Positions 6,168 through 12,639 of a DNA stretch of 12,639 bases are shown piece by piece. The stretch lies in the NCBI GenBank assembly GCA_015488565.1, contig WFNQ01000153.1, positions 1 through 12,639 on the forward strand, in the 5' to 3' direction. Source of the stretch: Thiomicrorhabdus sp. (GTDB lineage Bacteria > Pseudomonadota > Gammaproteobacteria > Thiomicrospirales > Thiomicrospiraceae). The notes below the pieces were generated by a model that was not told the DNA's origin, searched no databases, and was given only the letters and a program-made list of their open reading frames with translations. The translations under genes and the position numbers were made by a program. Position 1 is the first letter of the stretch. Each line of letters starts with the position of its first letter.

Positions 6168-6204
6168 GTTCTAATTTACGACTTCATTTAATTAGGATCT
6201 TCAC

Positions 6205-6852
6205 ATGAAATTCATTTTACTTGGCGCACCAGGGGCAGGAAAAGGCACTCAGGCTCAGTTTTTAACCAAACAATTTTCCATTCCTCAAATTTCAACGGGC
6301 GACATGCTTCGTGCTGCAATCAAAGCGGGAACGGAACTAGGTAAAAAAGCCAAAGAAGCCATTGATGCAGGGCAGCTGGTTTCTGACGATATTATCATTG
6401 GCATGGTCAAAGAGCGCATTGCGCAACCAGACTGTGAAAAAGGCTTTTTACTGGATGGCTTTCCAAGAACAATCCCACAGGCCGATGCCCTTGCAAAGGC
6501 TGGGGTAGAGATTGATGCTGTTATTGAAATTGACGTGCCTGATGCTGACATTATTAGTCGAATGTCTGGCCGTCGTGCACACCTCGCTTCTGGGCGTACC
6601 TATCATTTAAAATATAACCCCCCTAAAGTTGATGGAAAAGATGATGAAACAGGGGAAGACTTAGTTCAACGTGATGATGATAAACCTGAAGTGGTCACGG
6701 AACGATTAGAGGTTTACCACAAACAAACCGCTCCTCTAGTGGATTACTATCAAAAATCCAGTAAAGAAAACCCAAAACTACGATACATTAAAGTCGATGG
6801 AACCCTTCCAATTGATCAAGTAGAGCTTGCTATCTTAGCGGCCATTAAATAA
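6205..6852 (+). CDS. adk: Adenylate kinase
   Basis: A 215-residue cytosolic enzyme that interconverts ATP plus AMP with two ADP. The P-loop GAPGAGKGT (7-15, Lys13), TGDMLRAA (31-38, Arg36), DGFPRT (84-89, Arg88) and the LID region (about 122-159) with Arg123 and Arg156, followed by Arg167, fall at the same residue numbers as the catalytic arginines of the E. coli enzyme. The LID lacks the four cysteines of zinc-binding forms and has the His/Ser/Thr/Asp pattern of Gram-negative adenylate kinases. The ATG has AGGA (6194-6197) seven bases upstream. It appears to be a single-gene unit with its own -10 element and hairpins after the stop. Nothing unusual is seen; identification is secure. Confidence 0.98.
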   Translation: MKFILLGAPGAGKGTQAQFLTKQFSIPQISTGDMLRAAIKAGTELGKKAKEAIDAGQLVSDDIIIGMVKERIAQPDCEKGFLLDGFPRTIPQADALAKAGVEIDAVIEIDVPDADIISRMSGRRAHLASGRTYHLKYNPPKVDGKDDETGEDLVQRDDDKPEVVTERLEVYHKQTAPLVDYYQKSSKENPKLRYIKVDGTLPIDQVELAILAAIK

Positions 6853-6866
6853 AAAACTCAAACAAA

Positions 6867-6883
6867 GGGCTTACTTAAAGCCC
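6867..6883 (+). terminator. Hairpin downstream of adk
   Basis: GGGCTT (6867-6872) and AAGCCC (6878-6883) form a perfect 6-bp stem with a five-base loop, 14 bases after the adk stop. The T tract after it is poor (TCTTAAA), so it may work together with the next hairpin. Confidence 0.55.
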
Positions 6884-6893
6884 TCTTAAAAAC

Positions 6894-6924
6894 CGGTTTT
6901 TCCTATTTTCAATCCGAAAAACCG
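6894..6924 (+). terminator. Second hairpin downstream of adk
   Basis: CGGTTTTTC (6894-6902) and GAAAAACCG (6916-6924) make a 9-bp stem with a 13-base loop, followed by T-rich CTCTTTACTTTTTG. It is a weak-looking terminator in tandem with the hairpin at 6867-6883. The sequence from here to the next promoter is A/T-rich with no other feature seen. Confidence 0.45.
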
Positions 6925-7023
6925 ACTCTTTACTTTTTGTAATTTTTAAATAAAACTTATTTTATCTCAAGCACTTATCCTTGCCCCCACGATTTAAATC
7001 GCTTTTATTAAAAAAATATCGGG

Positions 7024-7029
7024 TATAAT
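7024..7029 (+). promoter_or_regulatory. -10 element of the desaturase gene promoter
   Basis: A perfect TATAAT, preceded by GGG, gives an expected transcript start near 7036. That leaves only 20-30 nt before the TTG/GTG start region of the desaturase, and argues for a start there rather than at the ATG at 7122. No good -35 hexamer is visible. Confidence 0.5.
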
Positions 7030-7055
7030 CCTTCGCTAATTTTTTACAATAGCGA

Positions 7056-7892
7056 TTGACGCCTGTGTTTAAATATTCTGCCGACAAAAAACCTGTATTC
7101 ATTATTTTACTCTTTACATTAATGGACTTTACTGCCTATTTTTACCTAGAAAGCCTTTGGCTTTTAGTGGGTTATTGGTTGCTCATGATGATTCCAAAAG
7201 GCTTAATTTCTGCTTGGAACCACCATCACCAGCACAGCCATGTTTTTAAAAGCAATGTACTCAATCGTATTCTAGAGTTTTTCTATGCTTTGCACACGGG
7301 GGTGACAACAAACCTTTGGGTCTTACACCACAACCTTGGACACCACCGTAACTTTTTAGATCAAGCCAAAGATGAAAGCCGCTGGAAAAGAGCCAATGGC
7401 TCAACCATGGGCATGCTGGAATACACATTAAACGTTGCACTGACAGCCTACCCAAGAGGCTATCAAGTGGGTAAAAAGTACCCTAAATTACAAAAACAAT
7501 TTGTCATTTACGGCCTGATTACCTTTGCATTATTAACCGCATTAACCATATATAACCCAGTTAATGCACTGTTTATCTTTATTCTACCTATGGTTTGTAG
7601 CCTGCTGTATACCGCATGGGCAACCTACGGGCACCATACGGGTCTCGATACCGAAGACCAATTTTCAGGCTCTCACAATATCACCGATAAATGGTTTAAT
7701 ATGCTCACCGGTAACCTCGGTTTTCATACCGCACACCACTTTAAACAAGGAGTGCATTGGTCAAAACTGCCTGAATTACATGACAGTATTAAACATAAAA
7801 TTCCAGAGCGTTGTATTCGTAAATCTGTATTTGATCTATTTGCCAAGCTAAGAAAAGACAATCGCAATAAAAGCCGTAATGCTTCGGCATAA
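7056..7892 (+). CDS. Membrane fatty acid desaturase family protein
   Basis: An up to 278-residue integral membrane di-iron oxygenase. Histidine clusters are HHHQHSH (56-62), HHNLGHH (91-97), YGHH (191-194), GSH (205-207) and HTAHH (224-228), matching the multiple His boxes that hold the di-iron centre of the fatty acid desaturase/hydroxylase superfamily. Hydrophobic stretches near 14-50, 150-165 and 168-190 give about four membrane segments, with the His boxes on the cytoplasmic side. Such enzymes use O2 to desaturate or hydroxylate lipid acyl chains; the substrate and position cannot be read here. The start is uncertain: TTG at 7056 or GTG at 7065, neither with a good Shine-Dalgarno. ATG at 7122 would cut into the first hydrophobic segment. 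It is monocistronic, with its own -10 element and terminator. Confidence 0.87.
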   Translation: MTPVFKYSADKKPVFIILLFTLMDFTAYFYLESLWLLVGYWLLMMIPKGLISAWNHHHQHSHVFKSNVLNRILEFFYALHTGVTTNLWVLHHNLGHHRNFLDQAKDESRWKRANGSTMGMLEYTLNVALTAYPRGYQVGKKYPKLQKQFVIYGLITFALLTALTIYNPVNALFIFILPMVCSLLYTAWATYGHHTGLDTEDQFSGSHNITDKWFNMLTGNLGFHTAHHFKQGVHWSKLPELHDSIKHKIPERCIRKSVFDLFAKLRKDNRNKSRNASA

Positions 7893-7912
7893 AAAACCGA
7901 TAAATCATTCAT

Positions 7913-7941
7913 AAAAAAGGGAGCATTAAGCTCCCTTTTTT
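7913..7941. terminator. Bidirectional intrinsic terminator
   Basis: AAAAAAGGGAGC (7913-7924) pairs perfectly with GCTCCCTTTTTT (7930-7941) around ATTAA. The A and T runs make it work in both directions. It sits between the plus-strand desaturase gene and the 3' end of the minus-strand efflux operon, ending both. Confidence 0.95.
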
Positions 7942-7956
7942 ATTGTCTTATTGTCA

Positions 7957-8274
7957 TCACTTTAATAAGAGCAAAGGCAGTAATTGTGCTTGAAGTTGTG
8001 CACTCGGCAACTTGCCAACAATATAATGATATAACCGCTTTGCCTCATCCGCTTGCGTATTCACCTCTATCATCTTTTTACGCTTAAAGCCTGAAACCTC
8101 TTCAGTAATGTTTTCCAACGGTTGCATGTGGGCTTGAACGTCTAAACTCAAAAACTCCAACGACCTTTCTGGAAAACTTAATAGTACATCGGTCATCTCA
8201 TCATACAACTGTTGGTCAAAAATCAATTTTAAAATACAGTCCGATGATGTGTGTGTCATTGGCACATTATTCAT
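7957..8274 (-). CDS. DUF3240 family protein (PII-like fold) of a metal efflux operon
   Basis: A 105-residue soluble protein resembling the DUF3240 family, small proteins related to the PII/GlnB fold and often encoded beside heavy-metal RND pumps. The recognisable pattern is an N-terminal DCILKLIFD strand (12-20), a helix, a central loop region (about 45-60) and VSGFKRKKMIEV (60-71), matching the V-G-(R/K)-(R/K) strand of that family. One Cys (Cys13) and His residues at 8, 49 and 83 are available for metal, but binding is not demonstrated. The start at 8274 is chosen because GGGAG lies eight bases upstream; the next Met (residue 6) has none. Its ATG overlaps the pump stop as ATGA, so translation is coupled to the pump. 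It is last in the operon, before the bidirectional terminator. A regulatory role toward the pump is inference. Confidence 0.82.
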   Translation of the reverse strand: MNNVPMTHTSSDCILKLIFDQQLYDEMTDVLLSFPERSLEFLSLDVQAHMQPLENITEEVSGFKRKKMIEVNTQADEAKRLYHYIVGKLPSAQLQAQLLPLLLLK

Positions 8275-11200
8275 GATAGTGCTCCCGTTTTAGCTTGACG
8301 GACGTTGACCTTACTCATTTTAGGTTGCCCAAAGCGTTTATAAATAATAGGCAAAATAAGTAGCGTTAAAATCGTGGAGGTAATGAGTCCACCGATCACC
8401 ACAATCGCTAAAGGGCGCTGAATTTCAGATCCCGGCCCCGTTGCAAATACCAACGGTACTAATCCCAATGCCGCGATAGAAGCGGTCATTAAAACAGGAC
8501 GTAACCGTCTTAAAGCACCTTCTACTACGACCTGTCCAACGTCCATACCCTTCGCCATCAGTTGGTTAAAGTAAGTCAGCATCACCACCCCATTTAATAC
8601 CGCAATCCCTAACAACGCAATAAAGCCAACCGAAGCGGGTACGGAGAGATATTCACCGGTTATCCACAGGGCGACAATGCCGCCAATTAAGGCAAACGGC
8701 ACGTTTACCAAAACCATGACGGCTTGGGGAACCGAACGGAAGGTACTGAATAAAATCAGAAAAATCAGAACCAACGCAACGGGAACAACCACCGCTAATT
8801 TTGCCGCTGCTCGTTGTTGATTCTCAAATTTCCCCCCCCACTCAAAATAGTAACCTGCGGGAATATCCAGTGTGGCGGCTTTTTGCTTGGCTTCATCAAC
8901 AAAGCCCACTAAATCACGCCCAGAGACATTGGCGACAACCACTGAAAAACGCTTACTCTGTTCACGTTTAATTGAAACAGGGCCATCCTCTTCCACCGCA
9001 TCCACCAGTTGAGAGAGCAGAACCGAATGCGTACCCTCTGAGGTTTCAACGGTAATCGGTTGCTGTAACATCTCAACCATCGATGACTTATACGACTCGG
9101 GGGCACGAATCATTAATGGAATACGACGAATGCCTTCGTACAGTACACCCACTTCTAAGCCATTAATTTGAGTACGTAATATTTTCTCAACTTCATTGAC
9201 GGTTAAGCCTAAACGACCCGCCATGTCTTGGTTTACTTTAAGTTGTAAGTAGCGCAGCCCTTCATTGGTGGATGTAAAGACATCTTCCGCCCCCTCAATA
9301 CCCTTAACCATAGACACCATCTTTTTAGCGACTTCATTTAATTCGATTGGATTATCCCCAAAAATTTTAATGGCAACATCACCACGAGCACCAGTCAACA
9401 TTTCATCCACACGCATTTGAATCGGCTGGGTAAAGGCATAGTTAATCCCTGGAAATTGCGAGACCAACACTTGACGAATCTCTTCAATCAACTCCTCCGT
9501 GCTCTCCATTCGCCACTCCTCTTTGGGTTTAAAAATCAAAAAGGAGTCCGTGTCATTTAAGCTCATCGGATCTAAACCAATTTCATCCGACCCCACTCGT
9601 GCCACAATTCGAATCACTTCTGGCACCTGTTCCATAATGGCTTTTTGAATACGCATATCCATCTCATTAGATGCGGCCAAACTGATGGAGGGGGTTTTTT
9701 CAACCTGTAAAATGACCGTACCTTCATCCATTTGGGGAATAAACGTTTTGCCCACTTGTGTGTACACAAACCCCGCAAACACCAGTGCAATCAGTGCCGA
9801 ACCAACAATAATACGATCGTTCACTAAACTCCACTGTAAAACGGGTTTATAAAACGCCTCTAATTTACGCACCAACCACGGTTCCTGATGAGAAACCTTG
9901 CCTAAAATAAAAGAGGAGAGCGTAGGAATCACGGTCAGTGATAACAGCAATGCACTACCCAATGCAAAAATAATGGTTAACGCCACAGGTACAAATAACT
10001 TTCCTTCCAATCCTTCCAGCGTTAACAGTGGCAAAAAGACCGTCATAATAATTAAGATACCTGAAATAACCGGTACCGAAACCTCTTTTAACGCCCTAAA
10101 GATAATATGCATCTTCGGCAAATGGCCTTGCTTCTTTTTAGCGTCTTTCTCTTGATGTGAAACGATGTTTTCAACCACCACCACGGCCGCATCCACCAAC
10201 ATTCCGATGGCGATCGTTAGCCCACCTAAAGACATTAAATTGGCTGATAAACCAAACCAGCGCATCAATATAAAAGTCATGAGTGCCGCTAAGGGTAAAA
10301 TCAGTGCAACGGTAATCGCCGCCCTGACATTACCAAGAAAAATTAACAGTACAATCAACACCAACACCACCGCTTCTAGCATCACCTTAGAGACACCAAA
10401 AATAGCGGTATTTACCAAGTCACTTCGGTTATAAAAAACGCTAACTGAAATGCCTTTAGGAAAAGCGGGTTGCAAGGCCTGCAATCGAGCTTCTATCCCC
10501 GATACCACTTCCCGAGCATTCGCACCTTTTAATGCCATAACCAAGCCTTGTACTGCCTCGCTCTCTCCATTTTGAGTAACCGCACCATTACGATACAGCG
10601 CATCGATTTCAACCTGAGCAAGGTCTCTTACCTGAATGGCCACTCCATTTTTATAGGCCACCACAATATTTTCAATGTCCGACAGCGTACTTAAATTCCC
10701 CTGCGTACGAACCAAAATAACCTCTTCCCCTTGGTTTAAGCGACCCGCACCATCGTTTTGGTTATTCTCTTCTAATGCCAAAGTAAGCTGTGCCAATGAA
10801 ATTTGAGCCCCCATCAACTTCTGATAATCTGGTTTCACCACAAAGGTTTTGACCAAACCACCCAGCATATTCACATCGGCAACACCTGGAACAGAGCGCA
10901 ATGCAGGACGAATCACCCAATCCAATAAGTCCCGTTTTTCCATATTATTTAAGGCGTCACCCTCAATGGTAAACATAAATACATCGCTTAATGGGGTCGA
11001 TAACGATGCCATACCGCCCGTTACGCCATTCGGTAAATCCATGCCTCCTAAGCGTTCGGCCACCAACTGACGCGCCCAATAAATATCCGTTCCCTCATCA
11101 AAGTCCAAGGTAATATCTGCAATACCATACTTAGCAAGAGAGCGTAATACACGCTGCTTAGGCAGTCCCAATAGCTCTTGTTCCAATGGAGCGATCACTC

Positions 11201-11390
11201 GTTGCTCCACCTCTTCAGGCGTCATTCCTTGCGCTTTAAAAATCATTTTTACTTGCGTAGGAGACACATCTGGAAAGGCATCAATCGGCATTTTTTGAAA
11301 CGCCTGCCACCCTCCGGCTGCCAAGGCAAAAACAATCAGTAACACCAAGGTTCTCTGCACTAAAAAAAACTGTAAAAATTTCGCCAACAT
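8271..11390 (-). CDS. Heavy-metal efflux RND transporter (CusA/CzcA family)
   Basis: A 1039-residue inner-membrane proton/metal antiporter of the HME-RND family, the usual length. It shows an N-terminal helix (about 14-32), the first large periplasmic domain (about 35-330), a helix bundle (about 330-500), the PQMDEGTV segment (552-559) opening the second periplasmic domain, and the C-terminal bundle (about 862-1018) with RPVLMTA (964-970) and GPGSEIQRPLA (985-995). The TM4 proton-relay motif is AIGMLVDAAVVVVEN (394-408) with Asp400 and Glu407. It starts with Ala and has DAA, closer to the copper/silver CusA pattern than to the DFG...DGA pattern of CzcA and CnrA. The metal therefore cannot be assigned; the periplasmic VDEMLTGARG loop (661-670) differs from textbook CusA. 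AAGGA lies seven bases before the ATG. It follows the adaptor gene by 17 nt and overlaps the DUF3240 gene by 4 nt. Confidence 0.95.
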   Translation of the reverse strand: MLAKFLQFFLVQRTLVLLIVFALAAGGWQAFQKMPIDAFPDVSPTQVKMIFKAQGMTPEEVEQRVIAPLEQELLGLPKQRVLRSLAKYGIADITLDFDEGTDIYWARQLVAERLGGMDLPNGVTGGMASLSTPLSDVFMFTIEGDALNNMEKRDLLDWVIRPALRSVPGVADVNMLGGLVKTFVVKPDYQKLMGAQISLAQLTLALEENNQNDGAGRLNQGEEVILVRTQGNLSTLSDIENIVVAYKNGVAIQVRDLAQVEIDALYRNGAVTQNGESEAVQGLVMALKGANAREVVSGIEARLQALQPAFPKGISVSVFYNRSDLVNTAIFGVSKVMLEAVVLVLIVLLIFLGNVRAAITVALILPLAALMTFILMRWFGLSANLMSLGGLTIAIGMLVDAAVVVVENIVSHQEKDAKKKQGHLPKMHIIFRALKEVSVPVISGILIIMTVFLPLLTLEGLEGKLFVPVALTIIFALGSALLLSLTVIPTLSSFILGKVSHQEPWLVRKLEAFYKPVLQWSLVNDRIIVGSALIALVFAGFVYTQVGKTFIPQMDEGTVILQVEKTPSISLAASNEMDMRIQKAIMEQVPEVIRIVARVGSDEIGLDPMSLNDTDSFLIFKPKEEWRMESTEELIEEIRQVLVSQFPGINYAFTQPIQMRVDEMLTGARGDVAIKIFGDNPIELNEVAKKMVSMVKGIEGAEDVFTSTNEGLRYLQLKVNQDMAGRLGLTVNEVEKILRTQINGLEVGVLYEGIRRIPLMIRAPESYKSSMVEMLQQPITVETSEGTHSVLLSQLVDAVEEDGPVSIKREQSKRFSVVVANVSGRDLVGFVDEAKQKAATLDIPAGYYFEWGGKFENQQRAAAKLAVVVPVALVLIFLILFSTFRSVPQAVMVLVNVPFALIGGIVALWITGEYLSVPASVGFIALLGIAVLNGVVMLTYFNQLMAKGMDVGQVVVEGALRRLRPVLMTASIAALGLVPLVFATGPGSEIQRPLAIVVIGGLITSTILTLLILPIIYKRFGQPKMSKVNVRQAKTGALS

Positions 11391-11407
11391 ATCAAATTCC
11401 TTTTGCG

Positions 11408-12550
11408 TTACGCATCGCTCTCTTGAGCTTCAAAAGCCGATTTAATGGCGGTAGAACCTTTCACAAAGACATTCAAGGTATTCATTGAGTTCGACGGTGG
11501 TTGTTGCAATAAAAAATACAACTGCTTATTTTGAATATTCATCACCTTAATGGATTTAGCCTCAATCACATCATCGGCTTTAATAAACACCACCGTTTTC
11601 CCCTCGAACTGACTGATCGCATTGGAGGGAACACGATAAATCGCTTGTGATGTTGGGGTATCAGACGACATTAAAAAACGAATTTGAAACCGTTGACCAG
11701 GTCGAATCTCATGGTCACGATTATCCACTTCCACATGCACATCCACTGTTTGAGTCATGGCATCCACATCAGGATCAATATGCTCTATCATCGCCGTACC
11801 CAGCGAAACAACCTCGGCACGTTCCCCCTTTTTAAGACGATTCGCCAACTCAACGGGCACCTTTACTCTCAACAACATGGGCTGTGTTTTGCCCAATGAA
11901 AACAGTGGCTGATTAGCCGTAACACGTTCACCTAAACGAATACTTAAATCAAAAATTTGTCCATCAACAGGAGAAACCATCGACAACACAGAAGACTGAA
12001 TGGACTGAGAAGACAATAAACGCTGAGTGCTCTCTTTAGAAAACCCCATTAATCTAAGTGATTTTTTTTGTTGTGCTTTCTCTGCTTGCAATTTATCCAC
12101 ATCCGCCTGCGCTTGTTGCAATGCCTTTGCCGAGGCCACGCCCGACTGGCGTAACTTCTTAACTCGCTTCAATTCATTTTTAAGCACTTTCAAGTCCGAA
12201 GAGACCGACAACAACTGGGACTGCAACGCCAATAATTCAGCACTTTCAATCTCAACAATTACCTGACCTTTAGACACCGCACCATGCACCACATTTAAAC
12301 GCGAAACTTTGCCCGACAAAGGCGCCGATAAGGTACGAATCGTATTTGGATGAAACATCGCTTGTGCGGGAAACATCTGTGTAGGATACTGCGCCACTTT
12401 TGTGGCTTCTGCTACTTGTAATCCCAGCGTTTTATATTGCTCTTTGCTTAATACCAGCTCGTCCGCACCCACTTGAAAAGACAATAACAGCGTCAGTATC
12501 GCCCCCGTCATCACCTGTTTTTTAACCATCATTTTTGTCCAATGTCGCAT
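11408..12550 (-). CDS. Periplasmic adaptor (membrane fusion protein) of the RND efflux system, CzcB/CusB-like
   Basis: A 380-residue adaptor linking the inner-membrane pump to an outer-membrane channel. A signal peptide is clear: basic start, hydrophobic VMTGAILTLLLSF core (13-25) and a VGA site, cleavage probably after Ala29. Then come a first lipoyl half (about 77-103, with the SGKVSRL and G-x-V-x-x-G-Q turns), a Lys/Gln/Leu-rich alpha-hairpin coiled coil (about 106-165), a second lipoyl half (VSPVDGQI, about 192-220), a beta-barrel (about 225-292) ending in RPGQRFQIRF (283-292), and a membrane-proximal C-terminus. No Met- or His-rich N-terminal metal-binding stretch is evident. ATG at 12550 is preferred over the GTG at 12553 because AGAGGA is better spaced for it; the ATG overlaps the preceding stop as TGATG. 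No promoter is seen, so transcription comes from outside the window. Confidence 0.9.
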   Translation of the reverse strand: MRHWTKMMVKKQVMTGAILTLLLSFQVGADELVLSKEQYKTLGLQVAEATKVAQYPTQMFPAQAMFHPNTIRTLSAPLSGKVSRLNVVHGAVSKGQVIVEIESAELLALQSQLLSVSSDLKVLKNELKRVKKLRQSGVASAKALQQAQADVDKLQAEKAQQKKSLRLMGFSKESTQRLLSSQSIQSSVLSMVSPVDGQIFDLSIRLGERVTANQPLFSLGKTQPMLLRVKVPVELANRLKKGERAEVVSLGTAMIEHIDPDVDAMTQTVDVHVEVDNRDHEIRPGQRFQIRFLMSSDTPTSQAIYRVPSNAISQFEGKTVVFIKADDVIEAKSIKVMNIQNKQLYFLLQQPPSNSMNTLNVFVKGSTAIKSAFEAQESDA

Positions 12551-12639
12551 CACTCTTTTCCTCTCTCTAAAACCGTATGAGAAGCACCAGCCATCACAAG
12601 CGGATACCCTTTTATTTGATTCGCGTTCGCAATCGCTTG
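12550..12639 (-). CDS. C-terminal fragment of the upstream operon gene, unidentified
   Basis: An open frame enters from the right edge and runs 29 codons to a TGA at 12552-12550, which shares its last base with the adaptor's ATG (TGATG). Such overlap is typical of real, translationally coupled operon genes. The visible tail, beginning QAIANANQIKGYPLVMAG and ending VLERGKE, is too short to classify. From operon logic an outer-membrane channel of the TolC/CzcC type is expected here, but the residues do not prove it. Confidence 0.5.
   Translation of the reverse strand, partial: QAIANANQIKGYPLVMAGASHTVLERGKE

Noticed and set aside
9898..10434. Plus-strand open frames inside the RND pump gene
   Set aside because: They are antisense shadows of a long, well-supported membrane transporter gene, rich in Thr/Ile/Asn as reverse reading of transporter codons usually gives.
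1..12639. CRISPR array, tRNA, rRNA, integrase, toxin-antitoxin or defence genes
   Set aside because: No regular repeat-spacer pattern, RNA gene or such coding region was seen by eye on either strand.

Overview
The window looks like chromosomal DNA of a moderately low-GC gammaproteobacterium. Gene content and protein style suggest the sulfur-oxidising Thiomicrospira / Hydrogenovibrio / Thiomicrorhabdus group, but this is an impression from recognition; no database search was possible. It is mostly ordinary core and accessory chromosome, with a few unusual non-coding structures.

Layout. (1) 1-1060, minus strand: rdgB (house-cleaning nucleotide pyrophosphatase) followed by the start of hemW, which runs off the left edge. 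(2) 1061-1500: an intergenic region with a near-perfect FNR/Anr box and a good sigma-70 promoter, driving a 69-residue two-helix membrane protein that ends at a clean terminator. (3) 1505-5129, plus strand: mrcA (PBP1A) and a fructosamine-kinase-family gene. A 158-bp palindromic element with perfect 17-bp terminal inverted repeats lies between them and seems to have inserted into what was a short gap. (4) 5130-5991: a Prx6-type peroxiredoxin with a long, possibly structured upstream region, followed by a G/C homopolymer hairpin whose T-run is on the minus strand. (5) 6162-6924: adk with its own -10 element and downstream hairpins. (6) 7024-7941: a membrane fatty-acid-desaturase-family gene, ending at a bidirectional terminator shared with the opposing operon. 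(7) 7957-12639, minus strand: a heavy-metal efflux operon read right to left. It comprises an unidentified partial gene, a periplasmic adaptor, an HME-type RND pump and a DUF3240 (PII-like) protein, with overlapping or closely spaced junctions throughout.

How the genes relate. The adaptor and pump should form two parts of a tripartite metal exporter; the small DUF3240 protein is coupled to the pump gene and may modulate it. PBP1A, adenylate kinase, RdgB and HemW are housekeeping. The kinase, peroxiredoxin and FNR-linked membrane protein point to glycation repair, peroxide defence and a response to low oxygen.

The observations most worth following are the long hairpin element at 4041-4198, whose imperfect pairs are almost all G-U wobbles in plus-strand RNA, and the FNR-box promoter in front of an uncharacterised small membrane protein.
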